Source: Streptomyces sp. AC558_RSS880
GTDB lineage: Bacteria; Actinomycetota; Actinomycetes; Streptomycetales; Streptomycetaceae
DNA length: 64,000 nucleotides
Assembly (NCBI RefSeq): GCF_019049255.1
Contig: NZ_JAGMUJ010000013.1
Location: 235,255-299,254 of the forward strand
Direction: 5' to 3'
The notes under the pieces are model-generated. The model had not been told where the DNA came from, did not search any database, and saw only the letters and a list, made by a program, of their open reading frames with translations. Shown here one piece after another: positions 52,264 through 61,347 of the stretch (the stretch's first letter is position 1; every line of letters starts with the position of its first letter). Both the position numbers and the translations under genes were made by a program.

Positions 52264-52336
52264 AGCCCCAAAACGGAATCGAACCGTTGACCTTCTCCTT
52301 ACCATGGAGACGCTCTGCCGACTGAGCTATTGGGGC
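52264..52336 (-). tRNA. tRNA-Thr (anticodon GGT)
   Basis: The 73-base cloverleaf has acceptor stem GCCCCAA/TTGGGGC with discriminator T, anticodon stem TCTCC/GGAGA with GGT, and T arm AACGGTTCGATTCCGTT. It lies 46 bases upstream of tRNA-Met and probably shares its transcript with rpmG. Confidence 0.94.
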
Positions 52337-52535
52337 GAGCGATGAAGACATTACACGGTCCGCCGCCGTTCGCCCAAATCCGTTTCGGCCCCCCTCTCCC
52401 GGGGCGGACCACGCCGGTACGACTATTGGGCTCCTCCCGGCGGGGGACGGGCCCCCGGCCTAGGCTCGACTCACTCTGCGTGATCTTGCCTGCGTGACCT
52501 TGCCCTCCACGCGCAGCCCGAGCCCCTGGAACGCG

Positions 52536-53807
52536 ATGCCCGACAGCCGGCCGCAGCCACCGCCCCGTCCGCCCTCGTCCCCGGGTCCGGTTCCGGTCGA
52601 TCCGGCCCCGCTGTTGCTGTGCGGCGCGCGCCTCACCGACGGCCGGACCGTGGACGTACGGCTGGGCGGCGGGCGCATCGAGGCGGTCGGCACGGCCGGC
52701 AGCCTGGCGGCGGACGGCACGCGCGCGTGCGGCACGCAGGTCGATCTCACCGGTTATCTGCTCCTGCCGGCCCCCGCGGAGCCCCACGCCCACGCGGACA
52801 CGGCTCTGTCCGCCGATGACGACGGCCCCGTCTCGTACGACCCCCGGGACGTCCAGCGCCGCGCGACGGAGGCCGCGCTGCTCCAGCTCGGGCACGGCGC
52901 GACGGCGCTGCGGGCGCATGTGCGCGTGGGCGACGTGGCCGGGCTGGGCGCGCTGACCGCCGTGCTGCGGGCGGAGCGTTCGCTGCGCGGGCTGGCCGAA
53001 CTGACGACGGTGGCGGTGCCACGGCTGCTGACCGGGGTGGCCGGGGCGGACGGGCTCGCGGTGCTGCGGGACGCGGTGAAGATGGGCGCGTCCGTGGTGG
53101 GCGGCTGTCCCGATCTCGACCCCGATCCCACGGGGTACGTGGAGGCGGTCCTGGAGGTCGCCTCCGAACACGGCTGCCCCGTGGATCTGCACACGGACGC
53201 CGCCGACCCCGCCCGGCTGGCCCGGTTCGCGGCCATGGCGGGCGGGCTGCGGCCGGGGGTCGCCCTCGGCCCGTGCGGCGGTCTCGCCCGGCTGCCCGCC
53301 GAGTCGGCCGCGCGGACCGCGGACCGGCTCGCGGCGGCCGGGGTGACGGTGGTGTGCCTGCCGCAGGGCGGCTGCGGCACCGTGGACCGCCGGGGCACGG
53401 CGCCGGTACGGCTGCTGCGGTCGGCGGGGGTGCGGGTGGCCGCCGGGAGCGGTGCCCTGCGGGACGTGTCGAACCCGGTGGGCCGCGGCGACCCGTTGGA
53501 GGCGGCGTACCTGCTGGCCTCCCGCCACGGGCTGTCCGCCGAGGACGCCTACGCAGCGGTGAGCGCGTCGGCGCGGGCCTCCCTGGGACTGCCCGAGGTG
53601 CGCGTGGAGGCGGGTTTCCCGGCCGAACTGCTGGCGGTCCGCGGGGACGGGCTCTCGGGGGCGCTGTCGCTGGGGTACAGCCGCGTCGTGGTGCACGGGG
53701 GGCGGGTGGTGGCGCGGACGAGCGCGGTGCGGGAGTACCGCGGTTCGGCAGCCTTGTCGGCGGAGGTGGAACCGGGGCTGCCCCGGCAGGGCCGCGGCAG
53801 CGCATAG
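52536..53807 (+). CDS. Cytosine-deaminase-like amidohydrolase, degraded active site
   Basis: This 423-residue protein has the amidohydrolase TIM-barrel layout of cytosine deaminase. The first metal pair is kept (EPHAHADTAL), and so is the third histidine (LHTDAADPA). The catalytic Glu that follows in HxDE is Ala, the later His motif reads GPCGGLARL, and the metal-binding Asp region reads VAAGSGALRDVSNPVG in place of an HDD/SDN-type motif. It is probably an inactive or altered homologue. The ATG of MPDSRPQPPP is chosen; a GTG 14 codons upstream is possible. Confidence 0.75.
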   Translation: MPDSRPQPPPRPPSSPGPVPVDPAPLLLCGARLTDGRTVDVRLGGGRIEAVGTAGSLAADGTRACGTQVDLTGYLLLPAPAEPHAHADTALSADDDGPVSYDPRDVQRRATEAALLQLGHGATALRAHVRVGDVAGLGALTAVLRAERSLRGLAELTTVAVPRLLTGVAGADGLAVLRDAVKMGASVVGGCPDLDPDPTGYVEAVLEVASEHGCPVDLHTDAADPARLARFAAMAGGLRPGVALGPCGGLARLPAESAARTADRLAAAGVTVVCLPQGGCGTVDRRGTAPVRLLRSAGVRVAAGSGALRDVSNPVGRGDPLEAAYLLASRHGLSAEDAYAAVSASARASLGLPEVRVEAGFPAELLAVRGDGLSGALSLGYSRVVVHGGRVVARTSAVREYRGSAALSAEVEPGLPRQGRGSA

Positions 53808-53870
53808 AGCCGGACCGGTCCCTGGGGCGTTGCGCGGCGGACGGGGTCGGCCCGGCGTACGGTCGGAGGC

Positions 53871-54527
53871 ATGCGCATTGTCATCGCTGGTGGTCATGGT
53901 CAGATCGCGCTGCGGCTGGAGCGGCTGCTCGCCGCGCGCGGAGACGAGGCGGCGGGCATCATCCGCACACCCGAACAGGCCGACGAGCTGCGGCGCCTGG
54001 GCGCCGAACCGGTCGTGCTCGACCTGGAGTCGGCGTCGGTGGAGGAGGTCGCGCAGCGGCTGGAGGGCGCGGACGCGGCGGTGTTCGCGGCGGGTGCCGG
54101 GCCGGGCAGCGGCGCGGGCCGCAAGGAGACGGTGGACAGGGCGGCGGCGGTCCTCTTCGCCGACGCGGCCGTCCGCGCGGGCGTACGGCGTTTCGTGATC
54201 GTGTCGTCCATGGGCGCGGACCCGGCCCACGAGGGCGACGAGGTCTTCGACGTGTACCTGCGCGCCAAGGGCGAGGCGGACGCGTACGTACGCGGTCTGG
54301 ACGCCCTGGACTGGACGATCCTGCGCCCCGGTCAGCTCACCAACGACGCCGGCACCGGCCTGGTCCGCCTGGAGGCCCACACGGGCCGCGGCCCGGTCCC
54401 GCGCGACGACGTGGCCGCCGTGCTGGCGGAGCTGGTGGACACCCCCGCGACGGCCGGCCTGACCCTGGAGCTGATCAGCGGCCCCGCGCCGGTGTCGGTG
54501 GCCGTGAAGTCGGTGGCCGGCAACTGA
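53871..54527 (+). CDS. NAD(P)-binding SDR-like protein
   Basis: This 218-residue atypical short-chain dehydrogenase has the N-terminal nucleotide motif IVIAGGHGQIALRLERLLAA and a YwnB/BVR-B-like body (RFVIVSSMGAD, DWTILRPGQLTNDAGTGLV, PRDDVAAVLAEL). Such proteins bind NAD(P) and act as reductases or as redox sensors. It lacks the YxxxK pair of classical SDRs. It follows the amidohydrolase-like gene by 63 bases and may be co-transcribed. Confidence 0.88.
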   Translation: MRIVIAGGHGQIALRLERLLAARGDEAAGIIRTPEQADELRRLGAEPVVLDLESASVEEVAQRLEGADAAVFAAGAGPGSGAGRKETVDRAAAVLFADAAVRAGVRRFVIVSSMGADPAHEGDEVFDVYLRAKGEADAYVRGLDALDWTILRPGQLTNDAGTGLVRLEAHTGRGPVPRDDVAAVLAELVDTPATAGLTLELISGPAPVSVAVKSVAGN

Positions 54528-54559
54528 TCCGGCCGGACCGGAACCGGGCTGGGACCGGG

Positions 54560-54772
54560 CTAGAAGAGGGGCATCTGTCCGGGGAACTCCGGGACCGCGT
54601 AGCCGTCCAGCGAGGGCTGTTCCGCACCGAGCGGGGCGTGCCTGCGTGACCCGGGGCACGAGGTCAGTTCCCCGCTCCCCCGGGCGCCGGGCGGATCGTG
54701 CCGCGCGTACCGCCCGGCGACGACGGCGATCTCACGACGGCACTCGGGACAGGGGCGGCGACGGGACGACAT
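54560..54772 (-). CDS. Small conserved protein with zinc-ribbon-like cysteines
   Basis: This 70-residue protein (MSSRRRPCPECRREIAVVAG, then YARHDPPG, ELTSCPGS) has a CPEC pair, a later Cys and a conserved His, suggesting a small metal-binding fold. I recall close relatives in many Streptomyces but no function. The ATG is chosen as the only one close to the motif; readings further upstream cross the tRNA-Tyr gene. Confidence 0.65.
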   Translation of the reverse strand: MSSRRRPCPECRREIAVVAGRYARHDPPGARGSGELTSCPGSRRHAPLGAEQPSLDGYAVPEFPGQMPLF

Positions 54773-54830
54773 GGGGCCAGTGTGCCCCGGGGTGTCCGCC
54801 CGCGGACAGGAAGCGCCCGCGGAAACGAAG

Positions 54831-54858
54831 AGACCCCCTCCGTGTACGGAGGGGGTCT
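54831..54858 (-). terminator. Terminator after tRNA-Tyr
   Basis: Perfect 13-base arms (AGACCCCCTCCGT and ACGGAGGGGGTCT) meet at a two-base centre and are followed on the minus strand by CTTCGTTT. It ends ten bases from the tRNA 3' end. Confidence 0.88.
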
Positions 54859-54867
54859 TCCCCAGTG

Positions 54868-54949
54868 TGGCGGCGCCAGGATTCGAACCTGGGAAGGCTG
54901 AGCCGGCAGATTTACAGTCTGCTCCCTTTGGCCGCTCGGGCACACCGCC
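54868..54949 (-). tRNA. tRNA-Tyr (anticodon GTA)
   Basis: This is a class II tRNA of 82 bases with a long variable arm. The acceptor stem is GGCGGTG/CGCCGCC with discriminator A, the anticodon stem GCAGA/TCTGC carries GTA, and the T arm is CCAGGTTCGAATCCTGG. In S. coelicolor the SLP1 element integrates into the tRNA-Tyr gene; here both flanks are ordinary chromosome, so the site looks empty. Confidence 0.95.
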
Positions 54950-55184
54950 GGGGTCGCTGCCGTCGAACCGCTTTTCGGCGGTGCTCCTTGGCAACGACGT
55001 AAACAATACCCGATGGGCAGGGGTGCTTCGCCACCCGATTGATCGCCACCCGGAGGCCGGGGGGTGACTAGGCTGGTCCGGATGCGGCCGGGGACCGATG
55101 CCGGGCTCGGGGGCCGCTTCACGTACGCCGGTACGCATCCGGTGCGCAGCCCGGTACGCACCCCGATACAAGGAGCCACAGGAC

Positions 55185-55673
55185 ATGGCCGACTCCAGTT
55201 TCGACATCGTCTCGAAGGTCGAGCGGCAGGAGGTCGACAACGCCCTCAACCAGACCGCCAAGGAGATCTCGCAGCGCTACGACTTCAAGGGCGTGGGTGC
55301 CTCGATCTCGTGGTCCGGGGAGAAGATCCTCATGGAGGCGAACTCCGAGGACCGGGTGAAGGCCGTCCTCGACGTCTTCCAGTCCAAGCTGATCAAGCGG
55401 GGCATCTCCCTGAAGGCCCTGGACGCGGGTGAGCCCCAGCTCTCGGGCAAGGAGTACAAGATCTTCGCGTCGATCGAGGAGGGCATCTCCCAGGACAACG
55501 CGAAGAAGGTCGCGAAGATCATCCGCGATGAGGGCCCGAAGGGCGTGAAGGCCCAGGTGCAGGGCGACGAGCTGCGGGTCAGCTCCAAGAGCCGCGACGA
55601 CCTGCAGGCCGTCATCGCGCTGCTCAAGGGCAAGGACTTCGACTTCGCCCTGCAGTTCGTGAACTACCGGTAG
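55185..55673 (+). CDS. YajQ family nucleotide-binding protein
   Basis: YajQ (162 residues) has two ferredoxin-like domains and binds nucleotides; a Xanthomonas relative binds cyclic di-GMP. The start [20 protein letters not shown] and the end [11 protein letters not shown] are diagnostic. GGAGCC lies ten bases upstream of the ATG. It is a single gene, divergent from tRNA-Tyr. Confidence 0.95.
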   Translation: MADSSFDIVSKVERQEVDNALNQTAKEISQRYDFKGVGASISWSGEKILMEANSEDRVKAVLDVFQSKLIKRGISLKALDAGEPQLSGKEYKIFASIEEGISQDNAKKVAKIIRDEGPKGVKAQVQGDELRVSSKSRDDLQAVIALLKGKDFDFALQFVNYR

Positions 55674-56081
55674 GTCCGGCCGGCATCGTGGCGTTCACGC
55701 GCCGCACGGGCGCGAGGAAGGGTGGCACCCGGACGGTGGCCGCCCTTCTCGCCCGTCGGCTGTGGTTCGGGGCGCGGGGCCCGGTCGGTCCCGTGAGTGG
55801 CCGAGCAGGATGTGGCAGGCGGTCAGGAGGACCGGCGAGCCGCCGATCGCGGCGGCCCGGGTGGTGCCGTCGTAGGACTCCTTGGGATCGGGTGGTCGAG
55901 CCGGCGCGCCGATGTCCGGCCGCCGATGAACGCGCCGGTGACGCCGGTCAGCGTCGTGGTGCCGGTGTTCTGGCGGTCTTGGGTTTCGGTGGCCACGGGA
56001 GCCGGGTCCTGCCGGCGGACGTGCTGGTGTACGGCGTGCGCGGACGGGGCGGCGGACGGTAGGAGGCGTACGGTGGCCCGG
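55674..56081. other. Gap with a possible decayed minus-strand gene
   Basis: No intact gene is convincing in these 408 bases. On the minus strand a reading ending near 55823 contains TTLTGVTGAFIGGRTSARRL, and a neighbouring frame continues with DPKESYDGTTRAAAIGGSPV and LLTACHILLGHS. This looks like one coding sequence broken by a frameshift. I do not recognise the family. Confidence 0.35.
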
Positions 56082-56648
56082 TCAGGGCGTCGGCGCCGGT
56101 GTCGCGGGTCCGTGGAGACCGGTCCACGGCGCCAGGTCCATACCCTCGTTCTCCTCCTCGTACCAGCCCGTGCCCCGGACCCAGGAGTGGAGCCAGTCCG
56201 TGAGGCCGGGCGCGTCGAGGAACCAGGCGTGGTCGGGGTCGCCCGGGTTGGGCTCGAAGAGGAGGACGGTGGCCTGGGGCGAGCGGCAGTCCACACAGGC
56301 GTACATGCCGCAGCCCCAGTGGGATATGGGCAGCACTCCCTCGGGCCAGGGCCAGTCAGGGTCCTCACGGCCGCTCTCGCGGTTGGCGAGGTACTGGGCC
56401 ACGGCGGCGGGTTCGCCGGAGGGCGCGCTGTCCAGGAGGGGCAGCAATCCGTACTCGGGGCCGAATCCGCCGTCCGCTATGCGTAGATAGAGCTCGGCGA
56501 GCAGCGGGGGCAGGGCGAAGCCCAGCGTGGCCTCGGCGCGTGCCAGTGTGGCCGCGTCGACGGGGTCGGGGAGGGAGGGCCAGCCCCATGGGCGGGTGTT
56601 GCGGGCCTTGTCCGCCACCTGTGTCAGCAACTGCTCGTACTCGGTCAT
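56082..56648 (-). CDS. SMI1/KNR4 (SUKH-1) family protein
   Basis: This 188-residue SUKH-fold protein shows the family marks LPPLLAELYLRIADGGFGPE and LLPISHWGCGMYACVDCRSP. SUKH proteins serve as immunity proteins for many bacterial toxins, or as free-standing regulators. No toxin gene is next to it; the gap downstream holds only a decayed reading. It is therefore an orphan or a housekeeping member. Confidence 0.85.
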   Translation of the reverse strand: MTEYEQLLTQVADKARNTRPWGWPSLPDPVDAATLARAEATLGFALPPLLAELYLRIADGGFGPEYGLLPLLDSAPSGEPAAVAQYLANRESGREDPDWPWPEGVLPISHWGCGMYACVDCRSPQATVLLFEPNPGDPDHAWFLDAPGLTDWLHSWVRGTGWYEEENEGMDLAPWTGLHGPATPAPTP

Positions 56649-56757
56649 GGGTTCATCATGCGGGCCGCCACTGACATGCGTGCGGGCCTGTGGACAACCT
56701 CCGGGCTGTGGACAACGCCTGGGTCATGACGTGACCGACGGGGCGTCTCCCGTCCTG

Positions 56758-57150
56758 TCAGCGCTGTGTGAACGACTGGTCCGTCCGTACGATTTCGCGT
56801 CCCAGCGGGAACAGCGAGACCGGGATCAGCTTGAAGTTGGCGATGCCGAGCGGGATTCCGATGATCGTCACGCACAGGACGATGCCGGTGACGATGTGGC
56901 CGAGCGCCAGCCACCAGCCCGCGAGGAGCAGCCACAGCACGTTGACGAGGAAGGAAGGGGCTCCCGCGCCCCGGCGTTCGACCGTCGTGTACCCGAAGGG
57001 CCACAGGGCGTAGACGCCTATGCGGAAGGCGGCGACGCCGAAGGGGATGCCGATGACCGTGATGCAGAGCAGCACGCCCGCGAGCAGGTAGCCGAGGAAC
57101 AGCCAGAAGCCGCTGAAGACGAGCCATATGAGATTCAGGATGGTCTTCAC
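56758..57150 (-). CDS. YccF family membrane protein
   Basis: This 130-residue inner-membrane protein consists of two YccF units, each a hydrophobic hairpin with IGIPFG or IGIPLG ([16 protein letters not shown] and [16 protein letters not shown]). Function is unknown. Its GTG start overlaps the htpX stop by four bases (GTGA), so it is coupled to the protease gene. Confidence 0.9.
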   Translation of the reverse strand: MKTILNLIWLVFSGFWLFLGYLLAGVLLCITVIGIPFGVAAFRIGVYALWPFGYTTVERRGAGAPSFLVNVLWLLLAGWWLALGHIVTGIVLCVTIIGIPLGIANFKLIPVSLFPLGREIVRTDQSFTQR

Positions 57151-58007
57151 TGGTGGCCTGCCATCTTCTCGAGCCGGGCGATGCGTTCCGCCATCGGCGG
57201 GTGGGTGGAGAACATCTTCGAGAGCCCTTGGCCCGGACGGAACGGGTTGGCGATCATCATGTGGCTGGCCGTCTCGATGCGGGGCTCGGGGGGCAGGGGG
57301 AGCTGTTTGGTGCCGTGTTCCAGTTTGCGCAGGGCGCTTGCGAGGGCGAGGGGATCGCCGGTGAGCTGGGCGCCGGAGGCGTCGGCCTCGTACTCCCGGG
57401 AGCGGCTGATGGCCAGCTGGATGAGGGACGCGGCGAGCGGCCCGAGAATCATGATCAGCAGCATGCCGAGGAGGCCGGGGCCGTCGTCGTCGTCCGAGCG
57501 GCCGATCGGGATCAGCCAGGCGAAGTTGACCAGGAACATGATCACGGAGGCGAGGGCGCCGGCGACCGAGGAGATCAGGATGTCGCGGTTGTAGACGTGG
57601 CTGAGCTCGTGGCCGATGACGCCGCGCAACTCCCGCTCGTCGAGCAGCCGCAGGATGCCTTCGGTGCAGCACACGGCGGCGTTGCGCGGGTTGCGGCCGG
57701 TGGCGAAGGCGTTGGGGGCCTCGGTCGGGGAGATGTACAGGCGGGGCATGGGCTGGCGGGCCTGGGTGGAGAGTTCGCGGACCATGCGGTACAGCCCCGG
57801 TGCCTCGAACTCGCTCACCGGGCGGGCGCGCATCGCGCGCAGGGCCAGCTTGTCGCTGTTCCAGTACGCGTACGCGTTGGTGCCCAGCGCGATCAGTACG
57901 GCGACGACGAGCCCCGTGCGGCCGAAGAAGCTGCCGATGACGATGATGAGTGCGGACAGTCCCCCGAGGAGGACCGCTGTCCTGAGCCCGTTGTGCCGGC
58001 GGTGCAC
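57147..58007 (-). CDS. htpX: HtpX-like membrane zinc metalloprotease
   Basis: HtpX (286 residues) degrades damaged membrane proteins. The zinc motif HELSH is at 133-137, and a later EYEAD supplies the third ligand. Two N-terminal membrane helices (about 10-50) and two more after the active site are visible. The GTG start opens [15 protein letters not shown]. Coupling with YccF suggests a shared role in the envelope. Confidence 0.93.
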   Translation of the reverse strand: MHRRHNGLRTAVLLGGLSALIIVIGSFFGRTGLVVAVLIALGTNAYAYWNSDKLALRAMRARPVSEFEAPGLYRMVRELSTQARQPMPRLYISPTEAPNAFATGRNPRNAAVCCTEGILRLLDERELRGVIGHELSHVYNRDILISSVAGALASVIMFLVNFAWLIPIGRSDDDDGPGLLGMLLIMILGPLAASLIQLAISRSREYEADASGAQLTGDPLALASALRKLEHGTKQLPLPPEPRIETASHMMIANPFRPGQGLSKMFSTHPPMAERIARLEKMAGHQ

Positions 58008-58200
58008 GGTGCGCCCTCCAAGTCGTGCGGCAGGGGGACCCTTGCTTGCTGATCTTCCTTCTGACCTGCGCTGCCCACTGGTCTGGTGGTGTCACGTCCA
58101 GTGGACCCTCCCGTACCGGTCAACGCCAGGCGAAGGGCACTAGTTCCCTTGTGCGCGCGGTGGCGCGTGTCACCCGTCCGGGTGACGGCCGTCCGGAGCG

Positions 58201-58255
58201 CCCCGCACGCGCACGTGGGCGTGGGCGTGCGGTGGCCGTACGCGCGCGTGCGGGG
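58201..58255 (-). terminator. Possible terminator of the nuo operon
   Basis: Perfect 12-base arms (CCCCGCACGCGC and GCGCGTGCGGGG) lie 16 bases after the nuoN stop. The loop is long (31 bases) and could form further pairs. Confidence 0.5.
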
Positions 58256-58270
58256 CGCGGCCCGGTGTGC

Positions 58271-59770
58271 TCAGAAGAGCCCGGTGCCGGTGAAGCGCAG
58301 GACCAGCTGGGGTGCGCCGGACAGGGCGATGCCGAGGACGCCGGTCAGGGCGAGGGCGGCGGTGAGGGGGGCGGGGAGCCGGTGTTTCACCGATTCGCCC
58401 TCGGGCGCGCGGAACAGCAGGGCCGTCCACTGGAGGTAGTAGACCAGCGCGATGACGACGTTGACGGCCATGACGACGGCGAGCCAGCCCAGTCCGGCGT
58501 CGACGGCCGCGGAGAACACGGTGACCTTGGCGAAGAGACCGATGACGCCCGGCGGGAGTCCGGCGAGGCAGAGCAGGAAGAAGGCCAGGAGGAGCGCGGT
58601 GAGGGGACTGGAGGCGTAGAGGCCGCGGTAGTCGGCGACGCGGTTGAGACGGTGCGCGCGGCCGACGAGGGCGGCCACGGCGAACGCGCCCAGGTTCACG
58701 GCGCCGTACATGAGGGCGTAGGCGACGGTGGAGCCGATCGACTTCTCGGCGTCGCCGGAGTACGCGGCGGCGGCGACCGGCACCAGGAGGTAGCCGGCCT
58801 GGCCGACGGACGACCAGGCGAGGAGGCGTACCGCGCTGTACGCGCGCGTGGCCTGCTGTCTGAGGGCGCCCACGTTGCCGACGGTCATGGTGAGGGCGGC
58901 CAGCGCGGCGAGGGCCGGGCCCCAGACGTCGGCGTAGGACGGCAGGGCGACGACGGTGACGAGGATCAGGCCGGAGAAACCGACCGCTTTGCCGATGACC
59001 GACAGGTAGGCGGCGATCGGCAGGGGGGCGCCCACGTAGGTGTCGGGGACCCAGAAGTGGAAGGGGACCGCGGCGGTCTTGAAGGCGAAACCGATGAGGG
59101 TGAGGACGACACCGGTCTGGGTGAGGGTGTGGAGCTGTCCGTCGACGTCCTGGACGCGTTCGGCGACCAGGGTCAGGTGGAGGGTGCCGGTGGCGGCGTA
59201 GACGAAGCTGACGCCCAGCAGGCTGACCGCGGTGGCGGTGACGGAGGACAGGAAGAACTTCAGGGCCGCCTCGGAGGACTTCCGGTCGCCGTGCCGCAGG
59301 CCGACCAGGGCGAAGGCGGGCAGGGAGGCGACCTCCAGGGCGACGACGAGGGTCGCGAGGTCGCGGGAGGCGGGCAGGAGGGCGGCGCCGGCCGCGGAGG
59401 AGAGGAACAGGAACCAGTACTCGCCCTCGGGGAGCCGTTTGCCCTCGTCCTTGAGGGCGGTGACCGACAGGAGGGCGGCCAGAAGGGCGCCGCCGAGCAC
59501 CAGGAACTGGATGACGAGGGTGAAGCGGTCCGCGGTGTAGCTGCACACGCCTTCCTCGCCGACCAGGCAGAAGGTGCTGCGGTCGGCGTCGAGGAGGGGC
59601 AGCAGCATGAGGGTGGCGGCGGCGAGTCCGGCCACCGAGAACCAGCCGAGGAGGGGTTTCCTGGCCTCGCTCACGAACAGGTCGGCGACGAGGACGACGA
59701 GTCCGACGACCGCCGCGATGGTGGGCGGCGCGATGGCCAGCCAGTCGACGGACTGGACGAGGGAGCTCAT
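58271..59770 (-). CDS. nuoN: NADH-quinone oxidoreductase subunit N
   Basis: NuoN (499 residues) is one of three antiporter-like proton channels in the membrane arm of complex I. It has about 14 membrane helices. FKTAAVPFHFWVPDTYVGAP holds the key lysine and proline helix break, and the GLPPGVIGLFAKVTVF segment is typical. The ATG overlaps the nuoM stop (ATGA). It is the last gene of the nuo operon. Confidence 0.96.
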   Translation of the reverse strand: MSSLVQSVDWLAIAPPTIAAVVGLVVLVADLFVSEARKPLLGWFSVAGLAAATLMLLPLLDADRSTFCLVGEEGVCSYTADRFTLVIQFLVLGGALLAALLSVTALKDEGKRLPEGEYWFLFLSSAAGAALLPASRDLATLVVALEVASLPAFALVGLRHGDRKSSEAALKFFLSSVTATAVSLLGVSFVYAATGTLHLTLVAERVQDVDGQLHTLTQTGVVLTLIGFAFKTAAVPFHFWVPDTYVGAPLPIAAYLSVIGKAVGFSGLILVTVVALPSYADVWGPALAALAALTMTVGNVGALRQQATRAYSAVRLLAWSSVGQAGYLLVPVAAAAYSGDAEKSIGSTVAYALMYGAVNLGAFAVAALVGRAHRLNRVADYRGLYASSPLTALLLAFFLLCLAGLPPGVIGLFAKVTVFSAAVDAGLGWLAVVMAVNVVIALVYYLQWTALLFRAPEGESVKHRLPAPLTAALALTGVLGIALSGAPQLVLRFTGTGLF

Positions 59771-61341
59771 CGGGTGCCTCCTGCGAGGAGTTGCTGCACG
59801 GCCGGGTCGGTCAGTCCGAGGAGGGCCTTGGGCCAGAGCCCGGCGACGACGGTGAGGACGACGAGCGGGGTCCAGGCCGCGAACTCGTAGGAGCGCACGT
59901 CGGTGAGTTCCGGGGTGTCCTGGGGTGCGGCGCCCATGCAGACCCGGCGGACCACGATCAGCAGGTACGCGGCCGTCAGCAGGGTGCCGAACGCGCCGAT
60001 GGCCATGAAGGTGAGGAAGGCGGGGCGGCTGAGGCCTTCGGCGGGGTCGAAGGCGCCGAACAGGGCGAGCATCTCGCCCCAGAATCCGGCGAGGCCGGGC
60101 AGGCCGAGGGAGGCGACGGCGGCGAACGCGAGCAGGCCGCCGAGGCGCGGGGCCTTGCCGTACAGGGCGGCGCCCGTCTCCTTGGCCAGGGTGTCGAGGT
60201 CGGTGCTGCCGGTGCGGTCCTTGAGGGCGCCGACCAGGAAGAACAGCAGGCCGGTGATGAGGCCGTGGGCGATGTTGGCGAACAGGGCGCCGTTGACGCC
60301 AGCCGGAGTCATGGTCGCGATGCCGAGGAGGACGAAGCCCATGTGGCCGACGGAGGAGTAGGCGATGAGGCGTTTGAGGTCGCCCTTCGCGCCCCGCTTG
60401 GCGAGGGCCAGGCAGGCGAGGGACCCGTAGATGACGCCGACGACGGCGAACGCGGCGAGGTAGGGCGCGAAGGTGCGGAAGCCGTCCGGTGCGGCGGGCA
60501 GCAGGATCCGGACGAAACCGTACGTGCCCATCTTCAGCAGGACGCCGGCCAGCAGGACCGAGCCGACCGTCGGCGCGGAGGTGTGGGCGTCGGGCAGCCA
60601 GCTGTGCAGCGGCCACATCGGGGTCTTGACCGCGAGCCCGACACCGATCGCGAGTACGGCAATGACCTGCACGGATGTGGTCAGCGACCGGCCGTTGTCA
60701 GTGGCGAGTGCCACCATGTCGAATGTGCCCGCCTCGATTCCGATCAGGAGCAGGCCGAGCAGCATGACCACGGAGCCGAGCAGCGTGTAGAGGATGAACT
60801 TCCAGGCGGCCTCGGCCCGGCCCTCGCCGCCCCAGCGGGCGATGAGGAAGTACATCGGGATGAGGACCGTCTCGAAGGCGAGGAAGAACAGGATCAGGTC
60901 GAGGACGGCGAAGGTCGCCAGAGTGCCGGACTCGAGGACGAGCAGCAGGGCGACGAAGGCCTTCGGGGACGGTCCCGTGGGCGGCTTGAAGTACGAGTAG
61001 AGGGCGCTGAGGAAGGTCAGCAGGGCGGTCAGGACCAGGAGGGGGAGGGAGATGCCGTCGGTGCCGAGGTGGATGCGTACGTCGAGTGCGGGGATCCAGC
61101 TGATGTCGGTCGTGGCCTGCATCTTCGACGGCTGGTCGTGGTCGAAGCCGAGCGCGAGGACGATCGCCGCGATGAGGATCGCGCCGGTGACGGTCACGCC
61201 GTGGCGGAGCACCGCCTGGTCGGGTGACTTCCCCTTCAGTCCGGGCGGGGCCGGCAGGAGAGCGGCGGCGGCACCGAGGAGCGGGCCGACGACGATCAAC
61301 GCCAGAAGGAACTGCATCACGGACTCGTTGATATCGATCAC
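59767..61341 (-). CDS. nuoM: NADH-quinone oxidoreductase subunit M
   Basis: NuoM (524 residues) is the second antiporter-like channel. Marks are FFLAFETVLIPMYFLIARWG, VKTPMWPLHSWLPDAHTSAP with its lysine, and IAYSSVGHMGFVLLG. The GTG start opens IDINESVMQFLLALIV, six bases after the nuoL stop. Confidence 0.96.
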   Translation of the reverse strand: MIDINESVMQFLLALIVVGPLLGAAAALLPAPPGLKGKSPDQAVLRHGVTVTGAILIAAIVLALGFDHDQPSKMQATTDISWIPALDVRIHLGTDGISLPLLVLTALLTFLSALYSYFKPPTGPSPKAFVALLLVLESGTLATFAVLDLILFFLAFETVLIPMYFLIARWGGEGRAEAAWKFILYTLLGSVVMLLGLLLIGIEAGTFDMVALATDNGRSLTTSVQVIAVLAIGVGLAVKTPMWPLHSWLPDAHTSAPTVGSVLLAGVLLKMGTYGFVRILLPAAPDGFRTFAPYLAAFAVVGVIYGSLACLALAKRGAKGDLKRLIAYSSVGHMGFVLLGIATMTPAGVNGALFANIAHGLITGLLFFLVGALKDRTGSTDLDTLAKETGAALYGKAPRLGGLLAFAAVASLGLPGLAGFWGEMLALFGAFDPAEGLSRPAFLTFMAIGAFGTLLTAAYLLIVVRRVCMGAAPQDTPELTDVRSYEFAAWTPLVVLTVVAGLWPKALLGLTDPAVQQLLAGGTR

Positions 61342-61347
61342 GCCTGC

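Noticed and set aside
58025..59890. A plus-strand open reading frame of about 620 codons opposite nuoN
   Set aside because: Gly/Glu/Asp-rich antisense of a membrane protein gene, without start context.
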